In this document: positions 1 to 8,249 of the stretch, piece after piece
Layout: the number at the start of each line of letters is the position of its first letter
Position numbering within the stretch: the first letter of the stretch is position 1
DNA from: Sphingomonas ginkgonis
GTDB lineage: Bacteria; Pseudomonadota; Alphaproteobacteria; Sphingomonadales; Sphingomonadaceae
Assembly: GCF_003970925.1 (NCBI RefSeq)
Contig: NZ_RWJF01000001.1
Location: 2,536,501-2,600,500, forward strand
Direction of reading: 5' to 3'
DNA: 64,000 nt
Notes under the pieces: model-generated
What the model saw: the letters and a program-made list of their open reading frames with translations, nothing else
Database searches by the model: none
What the model was told of the DNA's origin: nothing
Translations under genes and position numbers: made by a program

Positions 1-282
1 TACGAATATGCCGAGCTTGGCACCGCGCTGCCGGGCATCCCGCTCCTCCTCCACGCGCATGTCGGGCACAGTGGCGGCGGCTTCGACTATGCCGGCCACG
101 ACTATGTCGATTACACGCTCGGCGCGTCGGCCAAGTGGAAGGCGCTGACCGCGGACCTGTCGCTGGTCGGGACGAACCTCAGCCGCCACGACACCAGCGC
201 CGCCGACCTCGCGCTCGGCACCCATGATTTCCATCGCTCGGCCAAGCCGGTCCTCGTCGGATCGCTGACCGCCAGCTTCTAA
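1..282 (+). CDS. TorF-family putative outer-membrane porin, C-terminal part
   Basis: The frame is open from the first base and ends with TAA, giving the last 93 residues of a protein whose start lies outside the window. The visible part has alternating polar/hydrophobic beta-strand texture (for example YVDYTLGASAKWKALTADL) and ends in SLTASF with a terminal Phe, as outer-membrane beta barrels do. It resembles the C-terminus of the TorF/CHP02001 putative porins that often precede kdp genes in proteobacteria. It is 14 bases upstream of a small membrane-peptide gene and the kdp genes, so it may supply outer-membrane permeability linked to potassium uptake. That role is inferred from context only; the family call rests on a fragment. 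Confidence 0.6.
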   Translation, partial: YEYAELGTALPGIPLLLHAHVGHSGGGFDYAGHDYVDYTLGASAKWKALTADLSLVGTNLSRHDTSAADLALGTHDFHRSAKPVLVGSLTASF

Positions 283-296
283 CGAAAGGATCGACC

Positions 297-380
297 ATGC
301 AGGATCTCCTCTGGATCGCGTGTCTGCTCGGGCTGGTGGCGGCGACGCTCGCTTATGTCCGCCTGTGCGACCAAGCCTGA
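297..380 (+). CDS. 27-residue membrane peptide upstream of kdpF
   Basis: ATG to TGA encodes 27 residues, MQDLLWIACLLGLVAATLAY followed by VRLCDQA. It has one hydrophobic segment (residues about 4-20) and a short cytoplasmic-type tail with RLC. A Shine-Dalgarno-like GAAAGGA lies 5 bases upstream. It sits between the porin gene and kdpF with only 10 bases to kdpF, so it is probably cotranscribed. Short peptides with the pattern of one membrane span and a terminal LC motif occur just before kdpF in other proteobacteria, by recall; I know of no assigned function. It could be an accessory subunit like KdpF. Confidence 0.6.
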   Translation: MQDLLWIACLLGLVAATLAYVRLCDQA

Positions 381-390
381 GGCCACCGCG

Positions 391-480
391 ATGACTCTCG
401 ACCTCTGGCTCGCCGCGCTCACCGCGCTTGGTCTCCTCCTCTACCTCGTCGCGGTCCTCGTCCGCCCCGAGCGCTTCTAA
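391..480 (+). CDS. kdpF: KdpF, small stabilising subunit of the K+-transporting ATPase
   Basis: Twenty-nine residues, a single hydrophobic helix ending in the characteristic RPERF terminus, directly before kdpA. This matches KdpF in length (about 29 residues in E. coli) and sequence style. KdpF is a membrane peptide that stabilises the KdpABC complex. The gene is too short for most gene finders; the ATG follows the TGA of the preceding small gene by 10 bases, and kdpA starts 16 bases after its stop. Confidence 0.9.
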   Translation: MTLDLWLAALTALGLLLYLVAVLVRPERF

Positions 481-496
481 GAAAGGGCGCGGTCCG

Positions 497-2200
497 ATGA
501 CCCTGCAAGGCTGGTTGCTGATCCTGGCGTTCGTCGCCATCCTGCTCGCGCTTACCAGGCCGATCGGGACCTGGCTGTTCGCTCTCTACGAAGGGCGGCG
601 CACCCCGCTCCACCTCCTGCTCGGCCCAATCGAGCGCGGCTTCTACCGGCTGGCCGGGATCGACCCGGAAGAGGAGATGAGCTGGCGCCGTTACGCGGTG
701 CACATGCTGCTGTTCAACGCGGTGCTGACGCTTTTCACCTACGCCGTGCTGCGGCTGCAGGGCGCGCTGCCGTTCAACCCGCAGGGGCTTGCCGGACTGT
801 CGCAGCATCTCTCGTTCAACACGGCGGTCAGCTTCGCGACTAACACCAACTGGCAAAGCTACGCGGGGGAGTCGACCCTGTCGAACCTCAGCCAGATGCT
901 CGGCCTCACCATCCACAACTTCCTCAGCGCGGCGACCGGCATCGCGCTGGCCTTCGCCCTGTTCCGCGGCTTCGCGCGGCGGCAGGCATCGACGATCGGC
1001 AACTTCTGGGCCGACTGCACCCGGGTCACGCTCTACCTGCTGCTCCCGCTCTGCATCCTCTACGCGCTGTTCCTGATCCTCAGCGGAGTCCCGCAGAGCC
1101 TCGCGGCGACGATCGACGTCAACACGCTGGAAGGCGCGCGCCAGACGCTGGCGACCGGACCGGTCGCGAGCCAGGAAGCGATCAAGATGCTCGGCACCAA
1201 CGGCGGCGGCTTCTTCAACGCCAACTCCGCCCACCCGTTCGAGAACCCCACCGCGCTGACCAACTTCGTCCAGATGCTGTCGATCTTCGCGATCGGGTTC
1301 GGGCTCACCTGGACCTTCGGCAAGGCGGTCGGCAACACCCGCCAGGGCTGGGCGATCCTGTCCGCCATGACCATCCTGTTCCTGGCCGGGGTGACGGTCG
1401 CCTACTGGGCGGAAAGCGCCGGCAACCCGGTGCTCCACCAGCTCGGGGTCGCCGGCGCGAACATGGAAGGCAAGGAGGTCCGCTTCGGCACCGCCGCCTC
1501 GGCCCTGTTTGCCGTTGTCACCACCGCCGCGTCGTGCGGCGCGGTGAATGCCATGCACGACAGCTTCACCGCGCTCGGCGGAATGGTCCCGCTGTTCAAC
1601 ATCCAGCTCGGCGAAGTCGTGGTCGGCGGGGTCGGCGCGGGCATCTACGGTTTCCTCCTGTTCGCCATTCTCGCCGTGTTCGTCGCCGGGCTGATGGTCG
1701 GCCGCACGCCGGAATATGTCGGCAAGAAGATCGAAGCGCGCGAGGTCAAGCTCGCGGTACTGGCAATCGCCGTCCTGCCGCTGATCATTCTCGGCTTCAC
1801 CGCCCTGTCGTCGGTGCTTCAGCAGGGTCTCGCCGGACCGCTCAACAAGGGCCCGCACGGATTTTCGGAGATCCTCTACGCCTTCACCAGCGCGGTCGGG
1901 AACAACGGTTCCGCCTTCGCCGGGCTGACCGCCAACACGCCCTATTACGACGGGCTGCTGGGGGTTGCGATGTGGATCGGCCGCTTCTTCATCATTGTCC
2001 CGATGCTCGCCATCGCCGGCAATTTGGCGGCCAAGAAGCACACGCCGGAAAGCCCCGGCTCCTTCCCGACCACCGGCGGCCTGTGGGTCGGCCTGCTCGT
2101 CGGGATCGTGCTGGTGCTCGGCGGCCTAACCTTCCTGCCGAGCCTCGCGCTCGGCCCCATCGCCGATCATCTCGCGATGATCAGCGGCCAACTCTCCTGA
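497..2200 (+). CDS. kdpA: KdpA, K+-binding and translocating subunit of the KdpFABC ATPase
   Basis: 567 residues, the usual KdpA length. KdpA is the channel-like inner-membrane subunit that selects potassium. About ten hydrophobic segments and the P-loop TNGGGFFN (residues about 234-241) with later [12 protein letters not shown] are visible, as in the four-fold pseudosymmetric potassium channel fold. The frame is open further upstream to 428, but that extension runs through kdpF and is Ser-rich without homology. ATG at 497 follows GAAAGGG with good spacing and gives the family N-terminus MTLQGWLLI. kdpB begins 14 bases downstream. Confidence 0.97.
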   Translation: MTLQGWLLILAFVAILLALTRPIGTWLFALYEGRRTPLHLLLGPIERGFYRLAGIDPEEEMSWRRYAVHMLLFNAVLTLFTYAVLRLQGALPFNPQGLAGLSQHLSFNTAVSFATNTNWQSYAGESTLSNLSQMLGLTIHNFLSAATGIALAFALFRGFARRQASTIGNFWADCTRVTLYLLLPLCILYALFLILSGVPQSLAATIDVNTLEGARQTLATGPVASQEAIKMLGTNGGGFFNANSAHPFENPTALTNFVQMLSIFAIGFGLTWTFGKAVGNTRQGWAILSAMTILFLAGVTVAYWAESAGNPVLHQLGVAGANMEGKEVRFGTAASALFAVVTTAASCGAVNAMHDSFTALGGMVPLFNIQLGEVVVGGVGAGIYGFLLFAILAVFVAGLMVGRTPEYVGKKIEAREVKLAVLAIAVLPLIILGFTALSSVLQQGLAGPLNKGPHGFSEILYAFTSAVGNNGSAFAGLTANTPYYDGLLGVAMWIGRFFIIVPMLAIAGNLAAKKHTPESPGSFPTTGGLWVGLLVGIVLVLGGLTFLPSLALGPIADHLAMISGQLS

Positions 2201-2214
2201 TTGGAGGCGCACCC

Positions 2215-4245
2215 GTGGCACGCGCAGAAAGCAAGTCCCTCTTCACCGCCGACCTTATCGTCCCGGCGCTCGGCGATGCCGTCCGCAAGCTCGACCCGCG
2301 CGAGCTTGTCCGTAACCCGGTGATGTTCACCACTGCCTGCGTGGCGCTTCTGCTCACCATCCTCCTGGTGGTCGGGCAAGACGCGCTGGCCACCGGCTTC
2401 AAGCTCCAGCTCGTCGTCTGGCTCTGGCTGACCGTCCTCTTCGGCACTTTCGCCGAGGCGTTGGCGGAAGGCCGCGGCAAGGCGCAGGCGGCGTCGCTGC
2501 GGGCGACCAAGGCCGAGCTCACCGCCCGTCGGATCCGCAACGGCGGGACGGAGAATGTCGCCGCCTCGCAGCTCCGCGCCGGCGACATCGTCCTCGTTGA
2601 GACCGGCGACCTCATCCCAGCCGACGGCGAAGTCGTCGAAGGGGTTGCCTCGGTCAACGAAGCCGCGATCACCGGCGAGAGCGCGCCCGTGATCCGCGAG
2701 GCTGGCGGCGACCGCTCGGCCGTCACGGCGGGGACCCGGGTCATCTCCGACCAGATCAAGGTCCGCGTCACCGTCGACCCCGGTCAGGGCTTCCTCGACC
2801 GAATGATCGCCCTCGTCGAGGGCGCCGAGCGGCAGAAGACCCCGAACGAGATCGCGCTCACCATTCTGCTGGTCGGTTTGACCATCATCTTCCTGATCGC
2901 GGTCGGGACCGTGCCGGCCTTCGCGCATTATGCTGGCGGCAGCGTGCCGGTGGTGATCCTCTCCGCGCTGCTCATCACCCTGATCCCGACCACCATCGCC
3001 GCGCTGCTGTCGGCGATCGGGATCGCCGGCATGGACCGGCTGGTGCGCTTCAACGTCCTCGCCAAGAGCGGCCGCGCGGTGGAAGCGGCGGGCGACGTCG
3101 ACGTGCTCCTGCTCGACAAGACCGGCACCATCACCGTCGGCGACCGGCAGGCGACCGAGTTCCGGCCGGTTTCTGGCGTCCATGTCACGGAGCTGGCCGA
3201 GGCGGCGCTGGTCGCCAGCCTCGCCGACGAAACTCCCGAGGGCCGCTCGGTCGTCGCCCTCGCGCGCGAGCGGTTCGACGTCCGCCAGGACGCGCTCCCC
3301 GCCGGCGCGGAGATCATCCCCTTCACCGCGCAGACCCGGATCTCGGGCGTCGAGATCGAGGGATCGGTGATCCAGAAGGGCGCGGTCGACTCCGTCCTCA
3401 AGGTCAACCCGACCGCGAGTGAGACGGCGGCCGCGACCGAGCTGCGCCGGATGACCGACGAGATCGCCCGCGCCGGGATGACACCGCTCGCGGTAGCGCG
3501 GGACGGAAGGTTGCTCGGGACGATCGCCCTCAAGGACATCGTCAAGGCAGGCATCCGCGAGCGCTTTGGCGAGCTTCGCCAGATGGGCATCCGGACGGTG
3601 ATGATCACCGGCGACAATCCGCTGACCGCCGCCGCCATCGCCGCCGAGGCCGGGGTCGACGATTTCCTCGCCCAGGCGACCCCTGAGGACAAGCTCGAAC
3701 TCATCCGCAAGGAGCAGACTGGCGGCCGCCTCGTCGCCATGTGCGGCGACGGCACCAACGATGCGCCTGCCCTCGCCCAGGCCGACGTCGGGGTCGCCAT
3801 GAACACCGGCACCCAGGCCGCGCGCGAGGCCGGCAACATGGTGGACCTCGACAGCGACCCTACCAAGCTGATCGAGGTCGTCGGCCTCGGCAAGCAGCTG
3901 CTGATGACCCGCGGCGCGCTCACCACCTTCTCCGTCGCCAACGACGTCGCCAAATATTTCGCGATCATCCCGGCGATGTTCGTCGCACTCTATCCCGGCC
4001 TCAGGCTGCTCAACATCATGGGGCTGGCAACACCGCAGAGCGCGATCCTCTCGGCGATCATCTTCAACGCGCTGATCATCCCGGCGCTCGTCCCGCTCGC
4101 GCTCAAGGGCGTACGCTACCGGCCGATTGGTGCCGGGCCGCTGCTCGCGCGCAACCTCGCCGTCTACGGCGCGGGCGGGCTCGTCGCGCCGTTCATCGGC
4201 ATCAAAGTCATCGACCTTGCCGTCAACGGCCTCGGTCTGGTCTAA
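2215..4245 (+). CDS. kdpB: KdpB, P-type ATPase catalytic subunit of the K+ pump
   Basis: 676 residues from a GTG start preceded by TTGGAGGCG. KdpB hydrolyses ATP to drive potassium uptake through KdpA. All P-type ATPase signatures are present: TGES at 153-156 (actuator domain), the phosphorylated Asp in DKTGT at 301-305, and the hinge motif GDGTNDAP at 511-518. Membrane segments lie near residues 30-80, 215-270 and in the last 110 residues. The reading frame is open back to 1534, but that part is antiparallel-frame shadow of kdpA; GTG 2215 gives the expected N-terminus and spacing after kdpA. Confidence 0.97.
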   Translation: MARAESKSLFTADLIVPALGDAVRKLDPRELVRNPVMFTTACVALLLTILLVVGQDALATGFKLQLVVWLWLTVLFGTFAEALAEGRGKAQAASLRATKAELTARRIRNGGTENVAASQLRAGDIVLVETGDLIPADGEVVEGVASVNEAAITGESAPVIREAGGDRSAVTAGTRVISDQIKVRVTVDPGQGFLDRMIALVEGAERQKTPNEIALTILLVGLTIIFLIAVGTVPAFAHYAGGSVPVVILSALLITLIPTTIAALLSAIGIAGMDRLVRFNVLAKSGRAVEAAGDVDVLLLDKTGTITVGDRQATEFRPVSGVHVTELAEAALVASLADETPEGRSVVALARERFDVRQDALPAGAEIIPFTAQTRISGVEIEGSVIQKGAVDSVLKVNPTASETAAATELRRMTDEIARAGMTPLAVARDGRLLGTIALKDIVKAGIRERFGELRQMGIRTVMITGDNPLTAAAIAAEAGVDDFLAQATPEDKLELIRKEQTGGRLVAMCGDGTNDAPALAQADVGVAMNTGTQAAREAGNMVDLDSDPTKLIEVVGLGKQLLMTRGALTTFSVANDVAKYFAIIPAMFVALYPGLRLLNIMGLATPQSAILSAIIFNALIIPALVPLALKGVRYRPIGAGPLLARNLAVYGAGGLVAPFIGIKVIDLAVNGLGLV

Positions 4246-4257
4246 GGAGCCTCAGCC

Positions 4258-4836
4258 ATGGGCAGTGATTTCGCCTCCTCCCTCCGTCCCGCCGTCGTCA
4301 TGACGATCCTGTTCGCGCTTCTGCTCGGGATCCTCTATCCGCTCGCCATGACCGGTCTCGGCCAAGCCTTGATGCCGCACCAGGCAAACGGAAGCCTCGT
4401 CCGCGATGCTTCGGGCAAGGTCATCGGCTCGGAAGTGGTCGGCCAGGCCTTCGTCTCGCCGCGCTACTTCCAGACGCGCCCGTCCGCGGCGGGCAATGGC
4501 TATGATGGGCTGGCTTCCTCCGGCTCCAATCTCGGACCGGCCTCGCAGGCGCTGACGGACCGGGTGCGGACTGACATCGCCGCGCGCCGCGCCGAAGGCA
4601 TCGTCGGCGCCGTCCCGATCGATCTCGTGACTGCCAGCGGATCGGGGCTCGACCCGGATCTCAGCCCCGCGGCCACGCTCGCCCAGGTGCCGCGCATCGC
4701 CCGCCAGCGCGGCATCGGCGAGGACCGGCTGCGCGCGCTTGTCCAACAGAACGTCCGCCGCTCGCTCCTGGGCGATCCGCACGTCAACCTGCTGGCGCTC
4801 AACCTGCAGCTGGATCGGCTCGGCGCCGCGCGTTGA
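4258..4836 (+). CDS. kdpC: KdpC, accessory subunit of the K+-transporting ATPase
   Basis: 192 residues with one N-terminal membrane segment (about residues 12-34) and a periplasmic domain containing the family pattern GSEVVGQAF near 60, SGLDPDLSP near 126 and the C-terminal LVQQNVRRSLLGDPHVNLLALN. KdpC binds KdpA/KdpB and raises ATP affinity of the complex. ATG follows TAAGGAGCC of the kdpB end. The stop TGA overlaps the TTG start of kdpD, which suggests translational coupling of pump and sensor. Confidence 0.96.
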   Translation: MGSDFASSLRPAVVMTILFALLLGILYPLAMTGLGQALMPHQANGSLVRDASGKVIGSEVVGQAFVSPRYFQTRPSAAGNGYDGLASSGSNLGPASQALTDRVRTDIAARRAEGIVGAVPIDLVTASGSGLDPDLSPAATLAQVPRIARQRGIGEDRLRALVQQNVRRSLLGDPHVNLLALNLQLDRLGAAR

Positions 4837-7511
4837 CCGACTTGCCGCGGCCCGCCCCCGACGCCCTGCTGCGCCAGGCGGCACAGGAGGGGCGCGGCCG
4901 CCTCAAGATCTTCCTCGGTGCCGCACCCGGTGTCGGCAAGACCTTCGAGATGCTGTCGGAGGGCGCGGCGCGGCTCAGCGCCGGCACTGACGTCGTGGTC
5001 GGAGTGGTCGAGACCCACGGCCGCGCCGAGACGGAGGCGCTGACCCGAGGTCTCGAGATCCTGCCCCGGCGTTCGATTGATTATCAGGGGCGCACGCTCG
5101 CCGAGATGGATCTCGATGCCTTGCTCGAGCGGCGCCCGCAACTCGCACTGGTCGACGAACTGGCGCACAGCAACGCGCCGGGCAGCCGCCACCCGAAGCG
5201 CTACCAGGACGTCGAAGAGCTGCTCGCGGTCGGGATCGACGTCTATTCGACGATCAACGTCCAGCACATCGAGAGCCTCAACGACGTGGTAGCGTCCTTC
5301 ACCCGGGTGCGCGTGCGCGAGACGATCCCCGATTCGATCCTCGAGCAGGCCGAGATCGAGATCGTCGACATCCCGCCCGACGAGCTGATCGAGCGGTTAA
5401 GGGAGGGCAAGGTCTACCTTCCCGCCGAGGCCACCCGAGCGCTCGACCACTTCTTCTCCAAATCCAATCTTTCCGCGCTCCGCGAGCTGGCGCTCCGCCG
5501 CGCCGCGCAGACGGTCGACGCGCAGATGCTCGATCATGTCCGCGCCCATGCGCTGGGCGGCAACTGGGCGGCGGGCGAGCGGCTGGTCGTCGCGGTCAGC
5601 GAGCTGCCCGGCGCCGACGGGCTGGTTCGCGCCGCCAAGCGGATCGCCGGCGCGCTCCACGCGCCTTGGACCGCGGTCCATGTCGAGACTCCTCGCAGCC
5701 GCCAGCTCGACGCCGAGGCGCTGCAGCGGATCGCTGCGGTGCTGGCACTCGCGACCCGGCTCGGCGGCGCGGTCGCGACCGTTCCCGCGACCGATGTCGT
5801 CACCGGGCTCAAGGGCTTCGTCGAGGATGCCCGCGCCACGCAGCTCATCGTCGGCAAGTCCGCGCGCTCCTGGCTGTTCGAGTTTCGCCACGGCTCGGTG
5901 GTTGACCAGCTGGTGCGCGGGACCCCAGGCGTCGCCGTGCATGTCCTGCCGATGGAAAACGCCTTTCCCGGCAAGGCTGCCATCGGCGCCCGCCACAAGG
6001 CACGCGGCGGCAGTTGGGGATCGGCCTGGGGATACGCCGCCACCAGCGGCATGGTGGCGGTCGTCACCGCCTTCGCCAGCGCGCTCGCGCACATTCTCGA
6101 CCTCGGCAATATCGCGCTTCTCTACCTGCTTCCGGTGATGGCCGCTGCCAGCCTCTACGGGCTGCGTACCGGCCTCGTCGCCGGGCTTCTCTCCAGCCTC
6201 GCGTACAACTTCTTCTTCCTTCCGCCGGTCGGCACGCTGACCATCAGCAACCCCGAGAACATCGTGTCCATCGTGGTCCTGCTCGGGGTGGCGTTCGTCA
6301 CCAGCCAGCTAACCTCGCGCGTGCAGGTCCAGGCCGAACTGGCGACCAGGAGCGCGCGCACCAATGCCGCGCTTGCCGGCTATCTTCGGCAGCTCACAGC
6401 ACTCAAGACGCTCGACGAGGTCGCCGCTGCCGCCTGCGCCGAGATCGCCCGCCTGCTCGGCGTTCGCACCGTCCTGCTGCAGCCGACGCCGCAGGGGCTC
6501 GCCATCCAGGCCGCGAGCGCTCCCGGCACCGAACTGCTGGTGATGGAGATGGCGGCGGCGCAGTGGGTCGCCGACACTGGGCAGGACGCCGGCCAGGGCA
6601 CCGGCACGCTGACCGCCGCCGACTGGCAGTTCCGGCCGCTCACCGCGGGCGAGCGCGTGCTCGCGGTGCTCGGCCTCGCTCGGGACGACGGCCGAGAGCC
6701 CGTGCGCTCCGACCAGCTGGCGCTGCTCACCAGCCTGATCGAACAGACTGCCCTCACCCTCGAGCGGCTGCGCCTCGAAGCCGAGATGATCGACGTGCAG
6801 ACGGTCCGCGAACGCGACCGACTTCGCTCGGCATTGCTCTCGTCCGTCAGCCACGACCTGCGCACCCCGCTGACGTCGATCCTGGCCGCCGCTGCCGAGC
6901 TCCGCCGCGACCATGACGATCCGCTGATCGACACGGTGGAGGGCGAGGCGCTTCGCCTCAACCGCTTTGTCGCCAACCTGCTCGACATGACCCGGGTCGA
7001 AGCCGGCGCGCTCAAGCTCAACGTCGAGCCGCTCGACCTCACCGACGCGGTCGGCGCTGCGGTCCACGACACCCGCCGCTCGCTGGAAGGTCATCCGATC
7101 CGGCTCGAGGTGGCACCCGACCTGCCGTTCGTCCGCGTCGACCCGCAGCTCTTCCACCACTGCCTCCTCAACCTCCTCGACAACGCCGGCCGCTATGGGC
7201 TTCCGGGAACGCCGATCACGATCCGGGCAGCTCGCCAGCGGCACGAACTCACCCTATCGGTCCTAGACGAGGGGCCCGGCCTCCCGCCCGGCCGCGAGCA
7301 GGAAGTGTTCGAGACCTTCCGCCGGCTGGAAGGATCGGATCGCTCGGTCAGCGGGACCGGGCTGGGGCTCGCCATCGTGAAGGGGTTTGCAGAGGCCATG
7401 GGGATGACGGTCGAGGCTTCCAGCCGGCAGGACCTGTCCGGTGCCTGCTTCAGCCTTCGCTTCCCCGACACGCTGCTGGTGCGCGGCTCGGACCGGGAGG
7501 CCGCGTGGTGA
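4833..7511 (+). CDS. kdpD: KdpD, osmosensitive K+-channel sensor histidine kinase
   Basis: 892 residues. Order of parts: N-terminal KdpD domain with Walker A-like GAAPGVGKT at 29-37, a universal-stress-protein domain at about 250-370, four membrane spans at about 400-495 (DUF4118), a GAF-like region at about 515-645, the phosphoacceptor His674 in SHDLRTPLTSI, and an HATPase domain with NLLDNA, DEGPGLP and GTGLGLA. It phosphorylates KdpE when potassium is limiting. The start is TTG within a TTGA overlap with kdpC; the next ATG would delete the Walker motif, so TTG is preferred. Confidence 0.93.
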   Translation: MTDLPRPAPDALLRQAAQEGRGRLKIFLGAAPGVGKTFEMLSEGAARLSAGTDVVVGVVETHGRAETEALTRGLEILPRRSIDYQGRTLAEMDLDALLERRPQLALVDELAHSNAPGSRHPKRYQDVEELLAVGIDVYSTINVQHIESLNDVVASFTRVRVRETIPDSILEQAEIEIVDIPPDELIERLREGKVYLPAEATRALDHFFSKSNLSALRELALRRAAQTVDAQMLDHVRAHALGGNWAAGERLVVAVSELPGADGLVRAAKRIAGALHAPWTAVHVETPRSRQLDAEALQRIAAVLALATRLGGAVATVPATDVVTGLKGFVEDARATQLIVGKSARSWLFEFRHGSVVDQLVRGTPGVAVHVLPMENAFPGKAAIGARHKARGGSWGSAWGYAATSGMVAVVTAFASALAHILDLGNIALLYLLPVMAAASLYGLRTGLVAGLLSSLAYNFFFLPPVGTLTISNPENIVSIVVLLGVAFVTSQLTSRVQVQAELATRSARTNAALAGYLRQLTALKTLDEVAAAACAEIARLLGVRTVLLQPTPQGLAIQAASAPGTELLVMEMAAAQWVADTGQDAGQGTGTLTAADWQFRPLTAGERVLAVLGLARDDGREPVRSDQLALLTSLIEQTALTLERLRLEAEMIDVQTVRERDRLRSALLSSVSHDLRTPLTSILAAAAELRRDHDDPLIDTVEGEALRLNRFVANLLDMTRVEAGALKLNVEPLDLTDAVGAAVHDTRRSLEGHPIRLEVAPDLPFVRVDPQLFHHCLLNLLDNAGRYGLPGTPITIRAARQRHELTLSVLDEGPGLPPGREQEVFETFRRLEGSDRSVSGTGLGLAIVKGFAEAMGMTVEASSRQDLSGACFSLRFPDTLLVRGSDREAAW

Positions 7512-8197
7512 GCGGGCTCAAGGTCATGGTGGTCGACGACGACCTCCACATTCGGCGGCTGCTGCATGCCACGCTGGTGCGCGGCGGCTACCAGCCAGTC
7601 GAAGCAGTCAGCGCGGCGCAGGCCCTGTCCCACGTCCGCAGCGAGCAGCCCGACGCGATCCTCCTCGATCTCGGCCTGCCCGATCGCGACGGACTAGAAA
7701 TCATCGGCCTGCTGCGCGAGCAGAGCGCCGCGCCGATCCTCGTCGTGTCGGCGCGCGAGGCGACGGACGAGAAGGTCGCGGCGCTTGATCTCGGTGCCGA
7801 CGACTATGTCACCAAGCCGTTCGACAGCGAGGAGGTGCTCGCCCGCATTCGCGCCGCGCTCCGCCACAAGCTGCTCGCGCAAGGCTCCGCGCCAGTGGTA
7901 CAGGCCGGCGCCGTCGCCATCGACCTCGTCAACCGCATCATCACCCGCGACGGTGTGGAGGTCCATCTCACCCGCAAGGAGTACGACGTGCTGGCGCAGC
8001 TTGCCGCCAGTCCCGGGCGGGTGGTGACCCACCAGCGCGTGCTCCAGGCCGCCTGGCCGTTCGAGCACGACCGCCGCATCGACTATCTGCGGATCGTCGT
8101 CCGCAACCTTCGCCAGAAGCTGGAAGCCGATCCCGCGCGGCCGGCCCTGATCGTCAACGAGATGGGCGTGGGCTACCGGCTGATGAGCGACGCCTGA
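7508..8197 (+). CDS. kdpE: KdpE, response regulator of the kdp operon
   Basis: 229 residues: a receiver domain with the acidic pair D10-D11, phosphoacceptor Asp54 in LLDLGLPD and a TKPF motif, then an OmpR/PhoB winged-helix DNA-binding domain ending in VGYRL. Phospho-KdpE activates the kdp promoter. Two GTG codons stand in tandem (7505 and 7508). The second is chosen because GGGAGG (7495-7500) is 7 bases from it and it makes a GTGA overlap with the kdpD stop. The gene ends the potassium operon and converges on the GH31 gene 52 bases away; no clear terminator hairpin was seen between them. Confidence 0.93.
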   Translation: MSGLKVMVVDDDLHIRRLLHATLVRGGYQPVEAVSAAQALSHVRSEQPDAILLDLGLPDRDGLEIIGLLREQSAAPILVVSAREATDEKVAALDLGADDYVTKPFDSEEVLARIRAALRHKLLAQGSAPVVQAGAVAIDLVNRIITRDGVEVHLTRKEYDVLAQLAASPGRVVTHQRVLQAAWPFEHDRRIDYLRIVVRNLRQKLEADPARPALIVNEMGVGYRLMSDA

Positions 8198-8249
8198 TCG
8201 GCTGGCGCCGGCAACAGCATCAACTTCGCCGCAGTCCCGCCCCCGCTCC

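Noticed and set aside
419..2041. 540-codon open frame on the minus strand across kdpA
   Set aside because: Antisense frame caused by high GC; composition is Arg/Gly/Glu-rich with no recognisable family, while kdpA on the other strand is certain.
1534..2214. In-frame extension of kdpB upstream of GTG 2215
   Set aside because: It runs through kdpA in another frame, is Arg-rich and has no homology; GTG 2215 has a strong ribosome site and gives the family N-terminus.
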